Positions 1 through 8,638 are shown, counted from the stretch's first letter. The stretch is DNA of 50,625 bases from Burkholderiales bacterium (GCA_020355165.1 CP070661.1:2673453-2724077); one strand, 5' to 3'. The notes: generated from the sequence alone by a model not told the origin. Numbers and translations are program-made.

Positions 1-1128
1 GTTACAGCCAAGGCGCTCATCAAGGCCTATTACCAGAAAGACATCGGCCGCAGCTATTTCACAGGATGTTCGACTGGGGGCAGACAGGCCTTAATGGCCG
101 GGCAACGCTATCCAGAGGACTTTGATGGCATCGTTGCCGGTGCACCGAGCAATGACTACACGGGAATTGCGGCGCAGGCATCACAGATAAACCGGGCCAT
201 GTATCCGGACCCGAATAATCTGCAGGAGGCCGTGGTTGACCCCAAGGCGCAGGCGCTCATCGAGTCATCGTACCTTGCGATGTGTGATGCGCAGGACGGG
301 ATCAAGGACGGCATCCTCAACGATCCCCGGCAGTGCAAGTTTGATGTCAGCACTTTGCTATGCAAGGGTGACAAGATCGATGGTTGCCTGAGTAAGGCGC
401 AACTGGCGGCCGTCAAGGTTGTCTATGACGGCCCCAAAGACTCGAAAGGGAATGCATTGTTTTATGGCTTTCCCTTTGGGGGTGAGGCTTCACCCGGCGG
501 TTGGTCGCGCTGGTTGACCGGGGGCCTTAAATACCAGGCGAGCCTGAATGAGTTTCAGGGCGGGGTGGATGTAGGCGGTTTCGAAGCGCCGATCGTACCC
601 AGTGCTTTCTATGGGTTCGGTAACGGCATCATGCGCTACTTCGTGTTCAATGACCCGAATTGGAGCTATGTCAATTACAACTATGACAATCTGAAAAAAG
701 ATATGAAACATGCTGCCGAAATCCTGAATGCCACCAATCCGGATCTATCCAAATTTCGTGAACGTGGCGGCAAGATGATCATCTACTCGGGCTGGTCGGA
801 CGCGGCAATTGCGGGGCCGGCAGTGGCTGCATATTATGAAGATGTGCTGGCACACGATAAGACGGCGTCTGACGATGTGCGTTTATTCATGATGCCTGGT
901 GTTGAACATTGCTTTGGTGGGCCCGGCCCATCATTTGTAAACTACTTAACGGAAATCGATAAGTGGTTTGAAACAGGCAAAGTACCTGACCAGGTGACCG
1001 CCTATTGGCTGGGTGAGAAAAGACAACCCACGGGTTCAAGACCGGTTTGTGCCTACCCCAAAGTCGCCAGGTACGATGGCCAAGGGGATACACGCAATGC
1101 ATCGAGCTTCACTTGCGTTGGCCCCTGA
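1..1128 (+). CDS. Tannase/feruloyl esterase family hydrolase, 5' partial
   Basis: The gene enters from the left edge; the frame is open from base 1 and 375 residues are visible. The family (tannase/FaeB) cleaves aromatic carboxylate esters. The CS-D-HC catalytic pattern is complete: GCSTGG (Ser at visible residue 24), an Asp in YSGWSDAA, and His-Cys in VEHCFGGPG; in the family the two Cys form a disulfide joining Ser and His. The first visible ATG (base 94) lies after the nucleophile motif, so it is not the start; the signal peptide is outside the window. Base composition is clearly lower in GC than everything to the right, with A/T-ending codons, which suggests transfer or a different history. 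Substrate cannot be told. Confidence 0.9.
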   Translation, partial: VTAKALIKAYYQKDIGRSYFTGCSTGGRQALMAGQRYPEDFDGIVAGAPSNDYTGIAAQASQINRAMYPDPNNLQEAVVDPKAQALIESSYLAMCDAQDGIKDGILNDPRQCKFDVSTLLCKGDKIDGCLSKAQLAAVKVVYDGPKDSKGNALFYGFPFGGEASPGGWSRWLTGGLKYQASLNEFQGGVDVGGFEAPIVPSAFYGFGNGIMRYFVFNDPNWSYVNYNYDNLKKDMKHAAEILNATNPDLSKFRERGGKMIIYSGWSDAAIAGPAVAAYYEDVLAHDKTASDDVRLFMMPGVEHCFGGPGPSFVNYLTEIDKWFETGKVPDQVTAYWLGEKRQPTGSRPVCAYPKVARYDGQGDTRNASSFTCVGP

Positions 1129-1488
1129 TAGACATCAGATGCACCGGTCCGCGCGCTTACGTGAAGATCGCGCCGCGCAGCGTTCAAGCGGCGAGCGATG
1201 TCAGCTGTACCTCGATGACCGGTCGTAGCCAACGTCGGCTCAAGAGCACACGGACGGCAGCAGTTGGCCGGAAACCGACTTCGCGCCGAAACCCGCTAGG
1301 CGACCTCGGTCGAGGCCGGTGTAGTGCGCCGAGAACTCCGGCAATCTGAATCTGCGATCGGCGGCAAGTCACTCAGTTTCTGCGCGGGCGGCTCGCCGAG
1401 GAATTGGCGCGGGCCATCGAGGGACGCGTTTGCGCCCGCCATCAATGCGGCGCGCCCGCTGCTCCGCGTGTGGCCTTACAGTGTGCCG
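1129..1488. other. Intergenic stretch, no supported gene
   Basis: About 360 bases between the tannase stop and the preferred start of the hydrolase. Composition switches here from moderate to high GC. An open frame extends the hydrolase upstream to 1324, but that extension (rich in Arg/Ser/Gly, no domain) looks non-coding. No RNA gene or convincing terminator was seen. Confidence 0.5.
1477..1482 (+). promoter_or_regulatory. Candidate -10 box (TACAGT) before the lipase-like gene
   Basis: TACAGT lies 6 nt before the ATG at 1489, with no Shine-Dalgarno sequence between. The spacing matches other -10-like boxes in this window placed directly before start codons (29118, 39665, 42312), which suggests a leaderless or nearly leaderless mRNA. 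No good -35 is visible. Confidence 0.3.
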
Positions 1489-2736
1489 ATGGCGACTCCG
1501 CGTTCTGCCGCGCACTCACCTCTGCACGCCGACCTGCGTGGTGCCAGCCGGTTGGCCATCAACGCGACCATGCTGGTAACTCGCCTGGTCGAGACGATGC
1601 ATCACAACATCGCGCGCCGGCCCGGCCCGCTGGGCACGGCAACGTTCGCGCCGACCCGCGGCATCACGGGGCTCGTCTACAACAGCGTGCGTGGCGTCAC
1701 CCGCCTGGTGGGCACGGGCCTTGACCTGTCGCTGGCCGCCGTGCAGCCGCTGCTCGGCGCCGGCAGCTCGTGGCGCGGTCGCGAGACCGTGGTAGCGGTG
1801 CTCAACGGTGTACTGGGCGACTACCTCGAAAGCAGCGGCAACCCACTAGCGATCGCGATGCAGTTCAGACACGACGGCGCGGCGCTTCGCTTGAGCCGCG
1901 AAGGGCTGGCCGGTGCGCTGCCGCAAGCGAGCGGCAAGGTGGTCGTGCTCGTGCACGGGCTTTGCATGAGCGATCGGAAATGGACCCGCAGGGGCCACGA
2001 CCATGGCCAGGCGCTGGCGCGGGACATCGGCTATACGCCGGTGTACCTGCGCTACAACAGCGGCCTGCATATCTCGACCAACGGCCGGCAGTTCGCCGCG
2101 CTGCTCGAAGCGCTGATCAGGCACTGGCCGGTGCCGGTCGAAGGTCTGCTGATCATCGGGCACAGCATGGGCGGCCTGGTTGTCCGCAGCGCCGTGCACT
2201 ACGCGAGGCGTAGCCGAAGATCATGGCTCGGGCATTTGCGCCGCCTGATCTTCATCGGCACGCCGCATCACGGTGCGCCGCTGGAGCGCGGCGGGGCCTG
2301 GGTCAACGTGCTGTTCGGCGCCAGCCCGTATACGGTCGCCTTTACGCATCTCGGCCGCGTGCGCAGCGCCGGCATCACCGACCTGCGCCACGGCAACCTG
2401 CTCGACGACGACTGGGACAGCGTCGATCGATTTGTGCCGCACCCGGATCGGCGACGGGCCGTACCGTTGCCACAGGGGGTGCAGTGCTGCGCAATCGCTG
2501 GCGTGACCGGCCGCTCCGCCGACGGCGTCCGAGCGCGGCTGATCGGCGACGGGCTGGTGCCTCTGGCCAGTGCGCTCGGCCGGCATCACGACGCGAAGCG
2601 AAGACTCGCCATTGCCGACGAAAACCAATGGATCGGCAGAAGGATCGGCCATCTGCAACTGCTCAGCAGCCGCCGCGTGTATCGGCAACTGCGGCGCTGG
2701 CTCGAGGCCGACGCCAGCGCACCGCCGAGGAAGTAG
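1489..2736 (+). CDS. Alpha/beta hydrolase, lipase/PGAP1-like
   Basis: A 415-residue protein from the ATG at 1489 (470 from the upstream frame start at 1324). It has the alpha/beta-hydrolase core: VVLVHGLCMS (oxyanion strand), nucleophile elbow IIGHSMGGLV, then FIGTPHHGAP, the hallmark of triacylglycerol lipase/PGAP1-like enzymes acting on lipids or esters; GDGLVP and a late His in RRIGHLQLL are likely Asp and His of the triad. The first 140 residues precede the core and may pack on a membrane or act as a lid; no classical signal peptide. I prefer 1489 because the preceding residues look non-coding and a -10-like box sits 6 nt before it. Substrate unknown. Confidence 0.8.
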   Translation: MATPRSAAHSPLHADLRGASRLAINATMLVTRLVETMHHNIARRPGPLGTATFAPTRGITGLVYNSVRGVTRLVGTGLDLSLAAVQPLLGAGSSWRGRETVVAVLNGVLGDYLESSGNPLAIAMQFRHDGAALRLSREGLAGALPQASGKVVVLVHGLCMSDRKWTRRGHDHGQALARDIGYTPVYLRYNSGLHISTNGRQFAALLEALIRHWPVPVEGLLIIGHSMGGLVVRSAVHYARRSRRSWLGHLRRLIFIGTPHHGAPLERGGAWVNVLFGASPYTVAFTHLGRVRSAGITDLRHGNLLDDDWDSVDRFVPHPDRRRAVPLPQGVQCCAIAGVTGRSADGVRARLIGDGLVPLASALGRHHDAKRRLAIADENQWIGRRIGHLQLLSSRRVYRQLRRWLEADASAPPRK

Positions 2737-2915
2737 GGCGCTGCGGCGCGACCCAGTGGCCGCGTCTGCATTCGTGCCGTTCGCCCGTCGCCACCGCTCT
2801 GGAGCGCGCCCACCTCTGGGTGACTACCGTCTGGTGATCTGCCTCGTGGTCGCCGCCGACACGCGGACGGGCAAGTGAGATGCTTGGAAGCCGCCCTTCA
2901 CCAACGACTGTTCAC

Positions 2916-3027
2916 GGCCGGATGCGGGTCCAGGTAGGTCGCCACGAAGCGGTCGTCGAAATCGACCGTGGGTCTAGCGAGGGCCGAACGCCCGTTCCCA
3001 AACGGTCTGAGCGCGAGCAACCGACCC
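2916..3027. repeat. Diverged direct repeat, copy 1
   Basis: Aligned by eye to 4460-4568, it shows about 17 mismatches and one 3-nt gap over 112 positions; weaker similarity seems to continue to about 3087 (compare GCGGACGCTCAACGTCCGCT with GCGGTCGCTCAAAGTGCCACT near 4620-4640). Read on the minus strand both copies give a similar peptide with the pattern DF-D-F---TYLDPHPA, so the repeat may descend from a coding sequence. Confidence 0.65.
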
Positions 3028-3064
3028 AAACCGGAAGTCGACGCTGCCCGTGTGAATCGCCGTA

Positions 3065-3087
3065 GAGCGGACGCTCAACGTCCGCTC
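3065..3087. repeat. Perfect inverted repeat (9-bp stem, 5-nt loop)
   Basis: GAGCGGACG - CTCAA - CGTCCGCTC. There is no T run after it, so it is not a typical intrinsic terminator. It sits at the end of repeat copy 1 and may be part of that element; the corresponding place in copy 2 keeps only part of the pairing. Confidence 0.6.
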
Positions 3088-3329
3088 GATGGGCTGGCCG
3101 CATTCACCATGACCCGACCACCGTTTGGCGGCATCGACGCCTGACCCGTGAACACCGACCCAGATCGTCGGGCAAGCGTCTGGCAAACACTGCCCGACGA
3201 ACCGTGCGGGGGCGGGCGGGAGTTGGGAGACCAATCTTCGCGGCAAAACCAGGCCGCTCTGATGCGCCCACCCGACACCGATCGCGCACGGCGTTCGCAA
3301 GAACGGGCCGCCGGGTCGGCGGCGCCCGT

Positions 3330-3593
3330 CTACGCTTCGATGCACACCACCACGGTCTCGGGCAGCACGCCGTCATAGGCCATCGCATCAGCCGCGCCTT
3401 TGGACTGCATCGCGGCGCCAAACTTCTCCATGTCGGGAACGTCCATCATCAACGCCACGGAGGTCGGATCCGTCGGGTTGATGAAGGTGCGGATGTTCGT
3501 CACGCCGATCAGTCCGAAGAATTCCTTGCGCTTGGGCGAGGCCAGCCAGTGTTTCTGATCCTTGACCTTGTGGTGGGCGACGATGGTGGGCAT
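3330..3593 (-). CDS. Conserved small protein of unknown function (87 aa)
   Basis: The start is the ATG whose complement lies at 3591-3593; an AAGGAG ribosome binding site stands just upstream, so the longer frame to 3635 is not used. The product is a soluble 87-residue protein beginning MPTIVAHHKVKD, with WLASPKR and LPETVVV segments. Length and alternation of strands and helices fit a dimeric alpha/beta-barrel fold (EthD/GYD-like), but this is inference. It resembles conserved hypothetical proteins that I recall only by sequence style. It is the first of three small minus-strand genes between 3.3 and 5.3 kb, each with its own strong ribosome binding site and separated by gene-free DNA. Confidence 0.75.
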   Translation of the reverse strand: MPTIVAHHKVKDQKHWLASPKRKEFFGLIGVTNIRTFINPTDPTSVALMMDVPDMEKFGAAMQSKGAADAMAYDGVLPETVVVCIEA

Positions 3594-3819
3594 GGAGGTC
3601 TCCTTTTGCGTTTCGGAAAACAAGCGCTGTTTCACCGACAGCGCTGCGGCGAATGCCGCTTTTCGGCAGTGAACTCGGGAACGGGGCCGTCCTATGTCGA
3701 CCCAAACCGGGCATCCGACTTCCGAGACGGACGGCTACGAATCAGTCACCGGCGGGTACAGCCAGCCGCAGCATCGCACCCGTACATCCCTTCCAGCACC
3801 CTGCCGCGCAGGGACGCGG

Positions 3820-4242
3820 CTACTTCATCGCATAGGTGAAGGACGTGACGACCGCCTTCGCAGGATCCAGTACGCAGTCGAAGCTAAGTTCTTTCCAGTT
3901 AGGGCCGATGCGCACCGTCGCGTCGCCGGACACGCGCCGGTTGCCCTCAACCTTGAACCTCTTCACGCCCTCGTCGTCCGGGCCGAGGGCCAAGCGGTCG
4001 GCTCCCTTGTGCTGCTTGGCGATCTCCTTGAGGCCGGCCTCGGAACAGAAGAACTCCGCCAGCTTCTTGCCGTCCGACCACCCCGCGACCATCTGTTTCT
4101 CGGTCGCGCTGGTGCGGGCGATCTTCTTCGCGATGACGGCTTCCTGGGCCTTGGACAGGGCGGACTGCGCGGCAGCTGCCTGCGGGATCAGCGCGAGAGC
4201 GGCCGCTACCACCGCGAGCACGCTGCGGATCTCTCGATTCAT
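3820..4242 (-). CDS. Secreted/periplasmic protein of unknown function (140 aa)
   Basis: A clear Sec signal peptide opens the protein (basic MNREIR, hydrophobic segment to about residue 20, Ala-rich cleavage site near AAAAQS, residues 22-26). The mature part of about 115 residues is charged, has two Cys (in FFCSEAGL and SFDCVLD) that may form a disulfide, and ends in a short beta-rich segment. A GAGGAGC ribosome binding site precedes the ATG. No family is recognised. Its position between two small dimeric-barrel proteins does not reveal a role. Confidence 0.75.
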   Translation of the reverse strand: MNREIRSVLAVVAAALALIPQAAAAQSALSKAQEAVIAKKIARTSATEKQMVAGWSDGKKLAEFFCSEAGLKEIAKQHKGADRLALGPDDEGVKRFKVEGNRRVSGDATVRIGPNWKELSFDCVLDPAKAVVTSFTYAMK

Positions 4243-4992
4243 GGTTGCTCCTCAATCTCCAGCACCAGTGCCTTAGACCTCGTCCGGTGAAGCAGGTGAG
4301 GCCCGGTGGCGAGGTCCTTGATCCGCTACGTTCCGAATCAGTGCCAGCCATCACCGTCGGTACTCAAAGATTCTACTGGCGTCACACACGATGGCGTGGC
4401 TGATGTCCTTGCCCGAGGGCGTGCCGTACATGCTGGCCGCGGACGAGCCGTCCGGACATGGCCGGATGCGGGTCTAGGTAAGTCTCCGCAAAGCCGTCTT
4501 CGAAATCGGCTGCGGGTCTAGGGGTCGAACGCCCGCTCTCGAGCCGACTGAGCGCGAGCAACCAACCCGCTGCTGACTTGCAGACCTGCCGAGAGCAGTC
4601 ATTCAGTGTGCAGTCAAAAGCGGTCGCTCAAAGTGCCACTCTAGCTACTGCAGCACGCCGTGCCGTGTCACCCATGTCCGACGGCCCTTCTCTTGTCTAT
4701 GTCCCCGGCCGCTCACTTCCCATCGCGCCACAAGCTGAATGATGATCGCGATGACCGTTGTTGCGACTGCGCCAGCATCAAACAGGACATAGTCTCGGCG
4801 ACGCTCTCGGGGGCGATGACGAGGCGGTGCGGTCGCTCGAGGGTGTAGCTGTCCCCACGGTGCGCGTGCGGACGCAGGAGAACGCCGGGATGCCGGCCGC
4901 CGTGATCTCTCCGCACTGCGGCGGCGCGACAAGGGCGAGCGTTGCGGCGCCCAGCGTTTGAGCTGAGGCGCCGCTTGATCCCATGCTGTGAC
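4243..4992. other. Gene-free stretch holding repeat copy 2
   Basis: About 750 bases without a supported gene. It contains the second copy of the direct repeat (4460-4568, perhaps to 4644). Frames on the minus strand between 4645 and 4984 show hydrophobic or Arg-rich stretches but no domain, no consistent frame and no ribosome binding site; they may be decayed coding DNA. Confidence 0.45.
4460..4568. repeat. Diverged direct repeat, copy 2
   Basis: It matches 2916-3027 in the same orientation, 1.54 kb apart. The shared start is GGCCGGATGCGGGTC and the shared end GCGCGAGCAACC-ACCC. It lacks the perfect 9-bp hairpin of copy 1. Confidence 0.65.
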
Positions 4993-5313
4993 CTACTGCC
5001 CTGGCGGACGGTAAGTGGGCGTCTTCTTCGCCGCCTGATCCATCTCCTCGGGCGTCAAGAGCACGGTGGTGCGGCCGGTCGCGGCTCCACTGGCCCCGAG
5101 GGCGAGGGTAATCGCCGCGGTACTCGCGTGGTCAGGCATGTCGGCTATGACGTAGGCGTCGGTGTCGCCGAAGGCGAAGTACATAGATTCGATCCGGCCT
5201 CCTAACGACTCGGCCGCCGCCTGTGCGGCAGCGCGACGCTTTGAACCCCCGTCCTTGATGAGTCCCTTGGCTCCCTCGGTTGTGTAGTTCACTTGCAGCA
5301 GATACTTGGGCAT
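4993..5313 (-). CDS. GYD domain protein
   Basis: A 106-residue soluble protein starting MPKYLLQVNYT, with the phrases GAKGLIKDGG, GGRIESMYFAFGDTDAYVI and ADMPD typical of the GYD domain (here GDTDAY stands in the position of the name-giving motif). GYD proteins are small dimeric alpha/beta-barrel proteins of unknown biochemical role. An AAGGAGA ribosome binding site 6 nt before the ATG supports the start. Gene-free DNA flanks it on both sides, so it is probably transcribed alone. Confidence 0.88.
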   Translation of the reverse strand: MPKYLLQVNYTTEGAKGLIKDGGSKRRAAAQAAAESLGGRIESMYFAFGDTDAYVIADMPDHASTAAITLALGASGAATGRTTVLLTPEEMDQAAKKTPTYRPPGQ

Positions 5314-5928
5314 GACGGTCTCCTTGTTGCGTGGGTGTCGCCCCGCGTCGCGAAGTACTGGCAGGCCGATGCAGGGGCCCCGGCAATGCTACGCGCCGAA
5401 GCAAAGCCTGGCAGCATCAGCCGAGAAATCGAGGAGGCGGGGAACGTCGGGAGCGCCTTCTGTGCCGGCTGAGGTGATGAAGGGCGCACGAGACGGTATG
5501 GCAGGTGTCCGCACTGCGTTCCAACTTGGCGGAGGCATCACCGCAGAGCAATCGCGGCGCGGCCTTTCGCGGCGCTGTGTTTAGGTCCAGCGTCGACTGC
5601 CCCCTAACACCGGAGTCGCCGAGTCCGCGAGGCCGAGGAAGGACCGCCTTCGCACTACTCTGGCGTCCGACCGGAACGGCGGCAGGCGGCCGATCGCAAG
5701 CCTCGGTAGATCGCCACAAACCAGTCAGCGACCGGAGAGCAGGCCCTCCGACCGGCGCAGAACGAGCCACTGCGGCCACTTGCGCTGATCGGATCCAAGG
5801 GCAGCTTCAGACCCGTGCAGTCCTTGCCGCGGCGGCGAGCGCACCGCCCGAATCGAACCTTAACCACATTCAACATCTGCCCGACGCGGGCCTGTCGACT
5901 GACTCGGAACGCGCCAGAAGACGAGCAG
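5314..5928. other. Gene-free stretch before the decayed cytochrome
   Basis: About 615 bases. Several Arg/Ser/Pro-rich frames are open on both strands because of high GC, but none has a domain or ribosome binding site. No repeat shared with 2916-3027 was found here. Confidence 0.45.
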
Positions 5929-6270
5929 TCACTCCGGTGGTGGCGATGTTCGTAGGTACGCGACGAGCGCATCCAGCTCCGAGGAGCGCAGCCTCGCGTA
6001 GTAGGCGAGTGGCATCGGCGCCTGCAGCTTGCGGCCGTCTCGAGAGATGCCCTGCAAAGTGGCGCGCTCGATCCGAGCATCGGTCCAGATGCCGGGCGCT
6101 GCCGTCCCGTGCAACGTAATGTCGGCGGCCAGCGAACCAGGCCACTCCGGCTGAAGTCCCTCGATAAGCCGGACGTCGAACGCTCGTCCGCCGACGCCTT
6201 GCCGGCGCGCTGCGTGGCCGAATGCGAGTGCGGCACAATCGGCCCGCGCGTCATCGCCGGAGCCCGCCAT
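5929..6270 (-). pseudogene. Decayed c-type cytochrome remnant
   Basis: The frame reads the C-terminal half of a class I cytochrome c of the type attached to dehydrogenases: GRAFDV, AADITL, an IWTDARIERA helix, GISRDGRKL, PMPLAYYARL and the closing DALVAYLRT. In intact relatives the heme site CxxCH stands near the start as DCAACH; here the equivalent place reads DCAALAFGHAA, so the second Cys is gone and residues are inserted. The upstream part and signal peptide are missing; the frame stops being recognisable at 6270, where the divergent transporter gene begins (6269). I infer a broken gene, perhaps cut when the transporter was brought in. Confidence 0.65.
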
Positions 6271-7498
6271 GCCGATCGAGTCCGCCCGCAGGCCGCTGCC
6301 CGGACTGCGCCAGATGGTCGCCGATTCGGGCGGACTCTACCTCGCCAACGCGGTGATCGCCTTCATCTTCGCCGCCTCGGGGCCGGTCGCGATCATCCTC
6401 GCCGTCGGCGCGCGTGGTGGGCTGAGCGAGTCCGACCTGTCGTCGTGGATCTTCGGCTCGTTCTTCCTCAACGGGCTGATCACTCTGCTCTTTTGCACGC
6501 TGTACCGGCAGCCGCTCGTCTTCTTCTGGACGATCCCGGGGACCGTGCTGGTTGGCCCGGCGCTCGGCCACCTCAGCTGGGCCGAGGTCATCGGCGCATT
6601 CCTCGCTACCGGACTGCTCATGCTGGTGCTGGGCCTCTCGGGCTGGGTACGGCGCGCGATGCAGGCCGTGCCGATGCCGATCGTGATGGGGATGGTGGCG
6701 GGCGTGTTCCTGCGCTTCGGCCTGGGCCTGGTGTACGCCGTTCGCGACGACCTATGGATCGCCGCACCGATGATCGTCGCCTTCCTCGCGCTCGGTGCCT
6801 CGGCCGGATGGTCGCGCCGGCTGCCGCCGCTGATCGGCGCGCTCCTGGTCGGCGCGGCGGCGATCGCCCTGCTCGGCAAGTTCCATCCGCAGGGTGGGGC
6901 GCTGCACGCGCTCGCTCATCCCAACCTGTACACGCCCGTGTTCTCGTGGCGCGCGATGGTGGAACTCGTCATCCCGCTCGCGATCACCGTGCTCGTGGTG
7001 CAGAACGGCCAGGGCATCGCGGTGCTCAACGCCGCCGAGCACAAGCCACCGATCAACGCGATCACGGTGGCCTGCGGCGCCGGCTCGATGCTCGCCGCGC
7101 TGGTCGGCACGGTCTCGACCTGCCTCACCGGCCCCGTCAACGCGATCATCTCGAGTTCGGGCGAGCGGCACCGGCACTACACCGCGGGCCTCGCCGTCGG
7201 CGTGTTCGCGCTGGCGTTCGGGCTGTTCGCGCCGGTGTTCACCCGGCTGATGCTGGCCACTCCGCCCGCCTTCATCGGCGCGCTGGCCGGCCTGGCCATG
7301 CTGCGCGTGCTGCAGACGGCGTTCAATGTGTCGTTCCGGGAGCGCTTCACGCTCGGTGCGCTCGTCACGTTCCTCGTCACGGTGGCCGACGTGCCGATCT
7401 TCAACGTCGGGGCGCCGTTCTGGGGATTGGTGATCGGCTACGCCGTGTCGCGGCTGCTCGAGCGCAAGGACTTCGGCGCTGCCGGCGCCGCGCAGTGA
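6269..7498 (+). CDS. benE: BenE family transporter (benzoate/H+ symporter type)
   Basis: A 409-residue integral membrane protein with about 12 hydrophobic segments and the BenE pattern: FAASGPVAIIL near residue 34, FFWTIPGTVLVGPAL near 89, PMPIVMGMVAG near 134, VVQNGQGIAVLNAAEHKPP around 245, then GPVNAII. The family carries benzoate and other aromatic carboxylates with protons; the true substrate here is inferred only from family. Length is normal. No strong ribosome binding site precedes the ATG. It is followed 13 nt later by the NRAMP gene, so the two are probably cotranscribed. No benzoate degradation gene is near, apart from a distant intradiol dioxygenase at 44.7 kb. Confidence 0.82.
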   Translation: MPIESARRPLPGLRQMVADSGGLYLANAVIAFIFAASGPVAIILAVGARGGLSESDLSSWIFGSFFLNGLITLLFCTLYRQPLVFFWTIPGTVLVGPALGHLSWAEVIGAFLATGLLMLVLGLSGWVRRAMQAVPMPIVMGMVAGVFLRFGLGLVYAVRDDLWIAAPMIVAFLALGASAGWSRRLPPLIGALLVGAAAIALLGKFHPQGGALHALAHPNLYTPVFSWRAMVELVIPLAITVLVVQNGQGIAVLNAAEHKPPINAITVACGAGSMLAALVGTVSTCLTGPVNAIISSSGERHRHYTAGLAVGVFALAFGLFAPVFTRLMLATPPAFIGALAGLAMLRVLQTAFNVSFRERFTLGALVTFLVTVADVPIFNVGAPFWGLVIGYAVSRLLERKDFGAAGAAQ

Positions 7499-7511
7499 GT
7501 GGAACCGCGCC

Positions 7512-8390
7512 GTGAGACCGCCGAGACTCGTCAGACAGGGCGCGTCCGCGTTCGCACGTGCCTCGCGAAGACTCGGCCCGGGACTGATCACCGGGGCGGC
7601 GGACGACGACCCGAGCGGCATCGCGACCTACTCGCAGGCCGGTGCGCAGTTCGGTCTGTCGATGCTGTGGACCGTCGTGTTCACCCTGCCGCTGATGGCT
7701 GCCATCCAGATCGTCAGCGCACGCATCGGCTACGTGACGCGGAAGGGTCTGACGGCCAACATGAAGGCGGCGTTCCCGCGCTCCGTGGTGCTGGCGGTGG
7801 TCGGCATGCTCGTTCTGGCCAACACGCTGAACATCGCTGCGGATATTGCAGCGATGGCCGAAGTTCTGCGACTGCTGCTCGGCGGTTCGGCGCATGTCTA
7901 CGCGGTCACCTTCGGACTGCTGTGCCTCGTGCTGCAGGTCTTTCTTCCCTACGAGCGTTACGTGCGGTGGCTGAAGTGGCTGACCCTGGCGCTGCTGGCC
8001 TACGTTGCGGTGGTCTTCACCCTGCACGTGGACTGGTGGCAGGTGGCTGCCGCAGTCGTCAGACCGCAATTCCCGGCAAACGCCGATGGACGCAGCGTCC
8101 TGCTGCTGATCGTGGCGGTGTTCGGAACCACGATCAGCCCGTATCTGTTCTTCTGGCAGGCCGCGCAGGAAATGGAGGACGCCCATCTGGTCGCGCCACA
8201 CGCCCCGGCGCAGGTCCGCTACCACCTGCGCCGGATCAAGCTCGACACGATCGCCGGCATGACGTTCTCCAACCTGATTGCGTTCTTCATCATCCTGAGC
8301 ACGGCCGCCACGCTGCACGCGGCCGGGGTGACGCAGATCGAAACGTCGGCGCAGGCCGCTACGGTCCTTGCCATGTTCGCCACGCTGTAA
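7512..8390 (+). pseudogene. NRAMP-type divalent metal transporter, 3' truncated
   Basis: The GTG-started frame gives 292 residues with the NRAMP signature ADDDPSGIATYSQAGAQFG in the first helix and about seven membrane segments. Intact relatives run to about 400 residues or more with 10-11 helices. The homology ends at QIETSAQAA and is followed by nine unrelated residues and a stop; downstream bases do not continue the family in any frame that I could see. The metal-binding DPSG motif is kept, but the second half of the inverted-repeat fold is incomplete, so transport is unlikely. It may be a deletion scar joining the gene to the 8.4-8.6 kb spacer. A functional short form cannot be excluded. 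Confidence 0.75.
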
Positions 8391-8638
8391 GTCGCGGCTG
8401 ACCCGTCGTTCACCGAAGGCCGGCTTCGGCAATGGCGGCGCCGCTCGCACAACGTCGAGCGTCGACCGCTCCGCCTCGATTGCAGCACTCGCCCGGTGCA
8501 CCGCGGTCGGCGACGATCGCCGTGTCGGGGACGGTCACGAAATCCGGCTTGGCGGGCCGGCCGAGTTCGGGGCGTCCGGGCAGGTCATTGCCGGGCGGGA
8601 CTGCGGCATTGACGATTGCGCAGCACACGGCAAGCGGC

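Larger units (their letters stand above)
2737..3329. other. Gene-free stretch holding repeat copy 1 and a hairpin
   Basis: No supported gene in about 590 bases. It contains the first copy of a diverged direct repeat (2916-3027, possibly to 3087) and a perfect 9-bp hairpin at 3065-3087. The short frames found here on both strands lack domains and ribosome binding sites. Confidence 0.5.

Noticed and set aside
3697-3712. Short match of CGACCCAAACCGG near 3698 to the repeat at 3021
   Set aside because: Only 13 bases agree and flanking DNA does not, so chance is likely.
4645-4984. Possible coding remnant on the minus strand (hydrophobic and ERPHRLVIAPESVAE-like stretches)
   Set aside because: The suggestive pieces are in different frames, with no start signal and no family that I can name.
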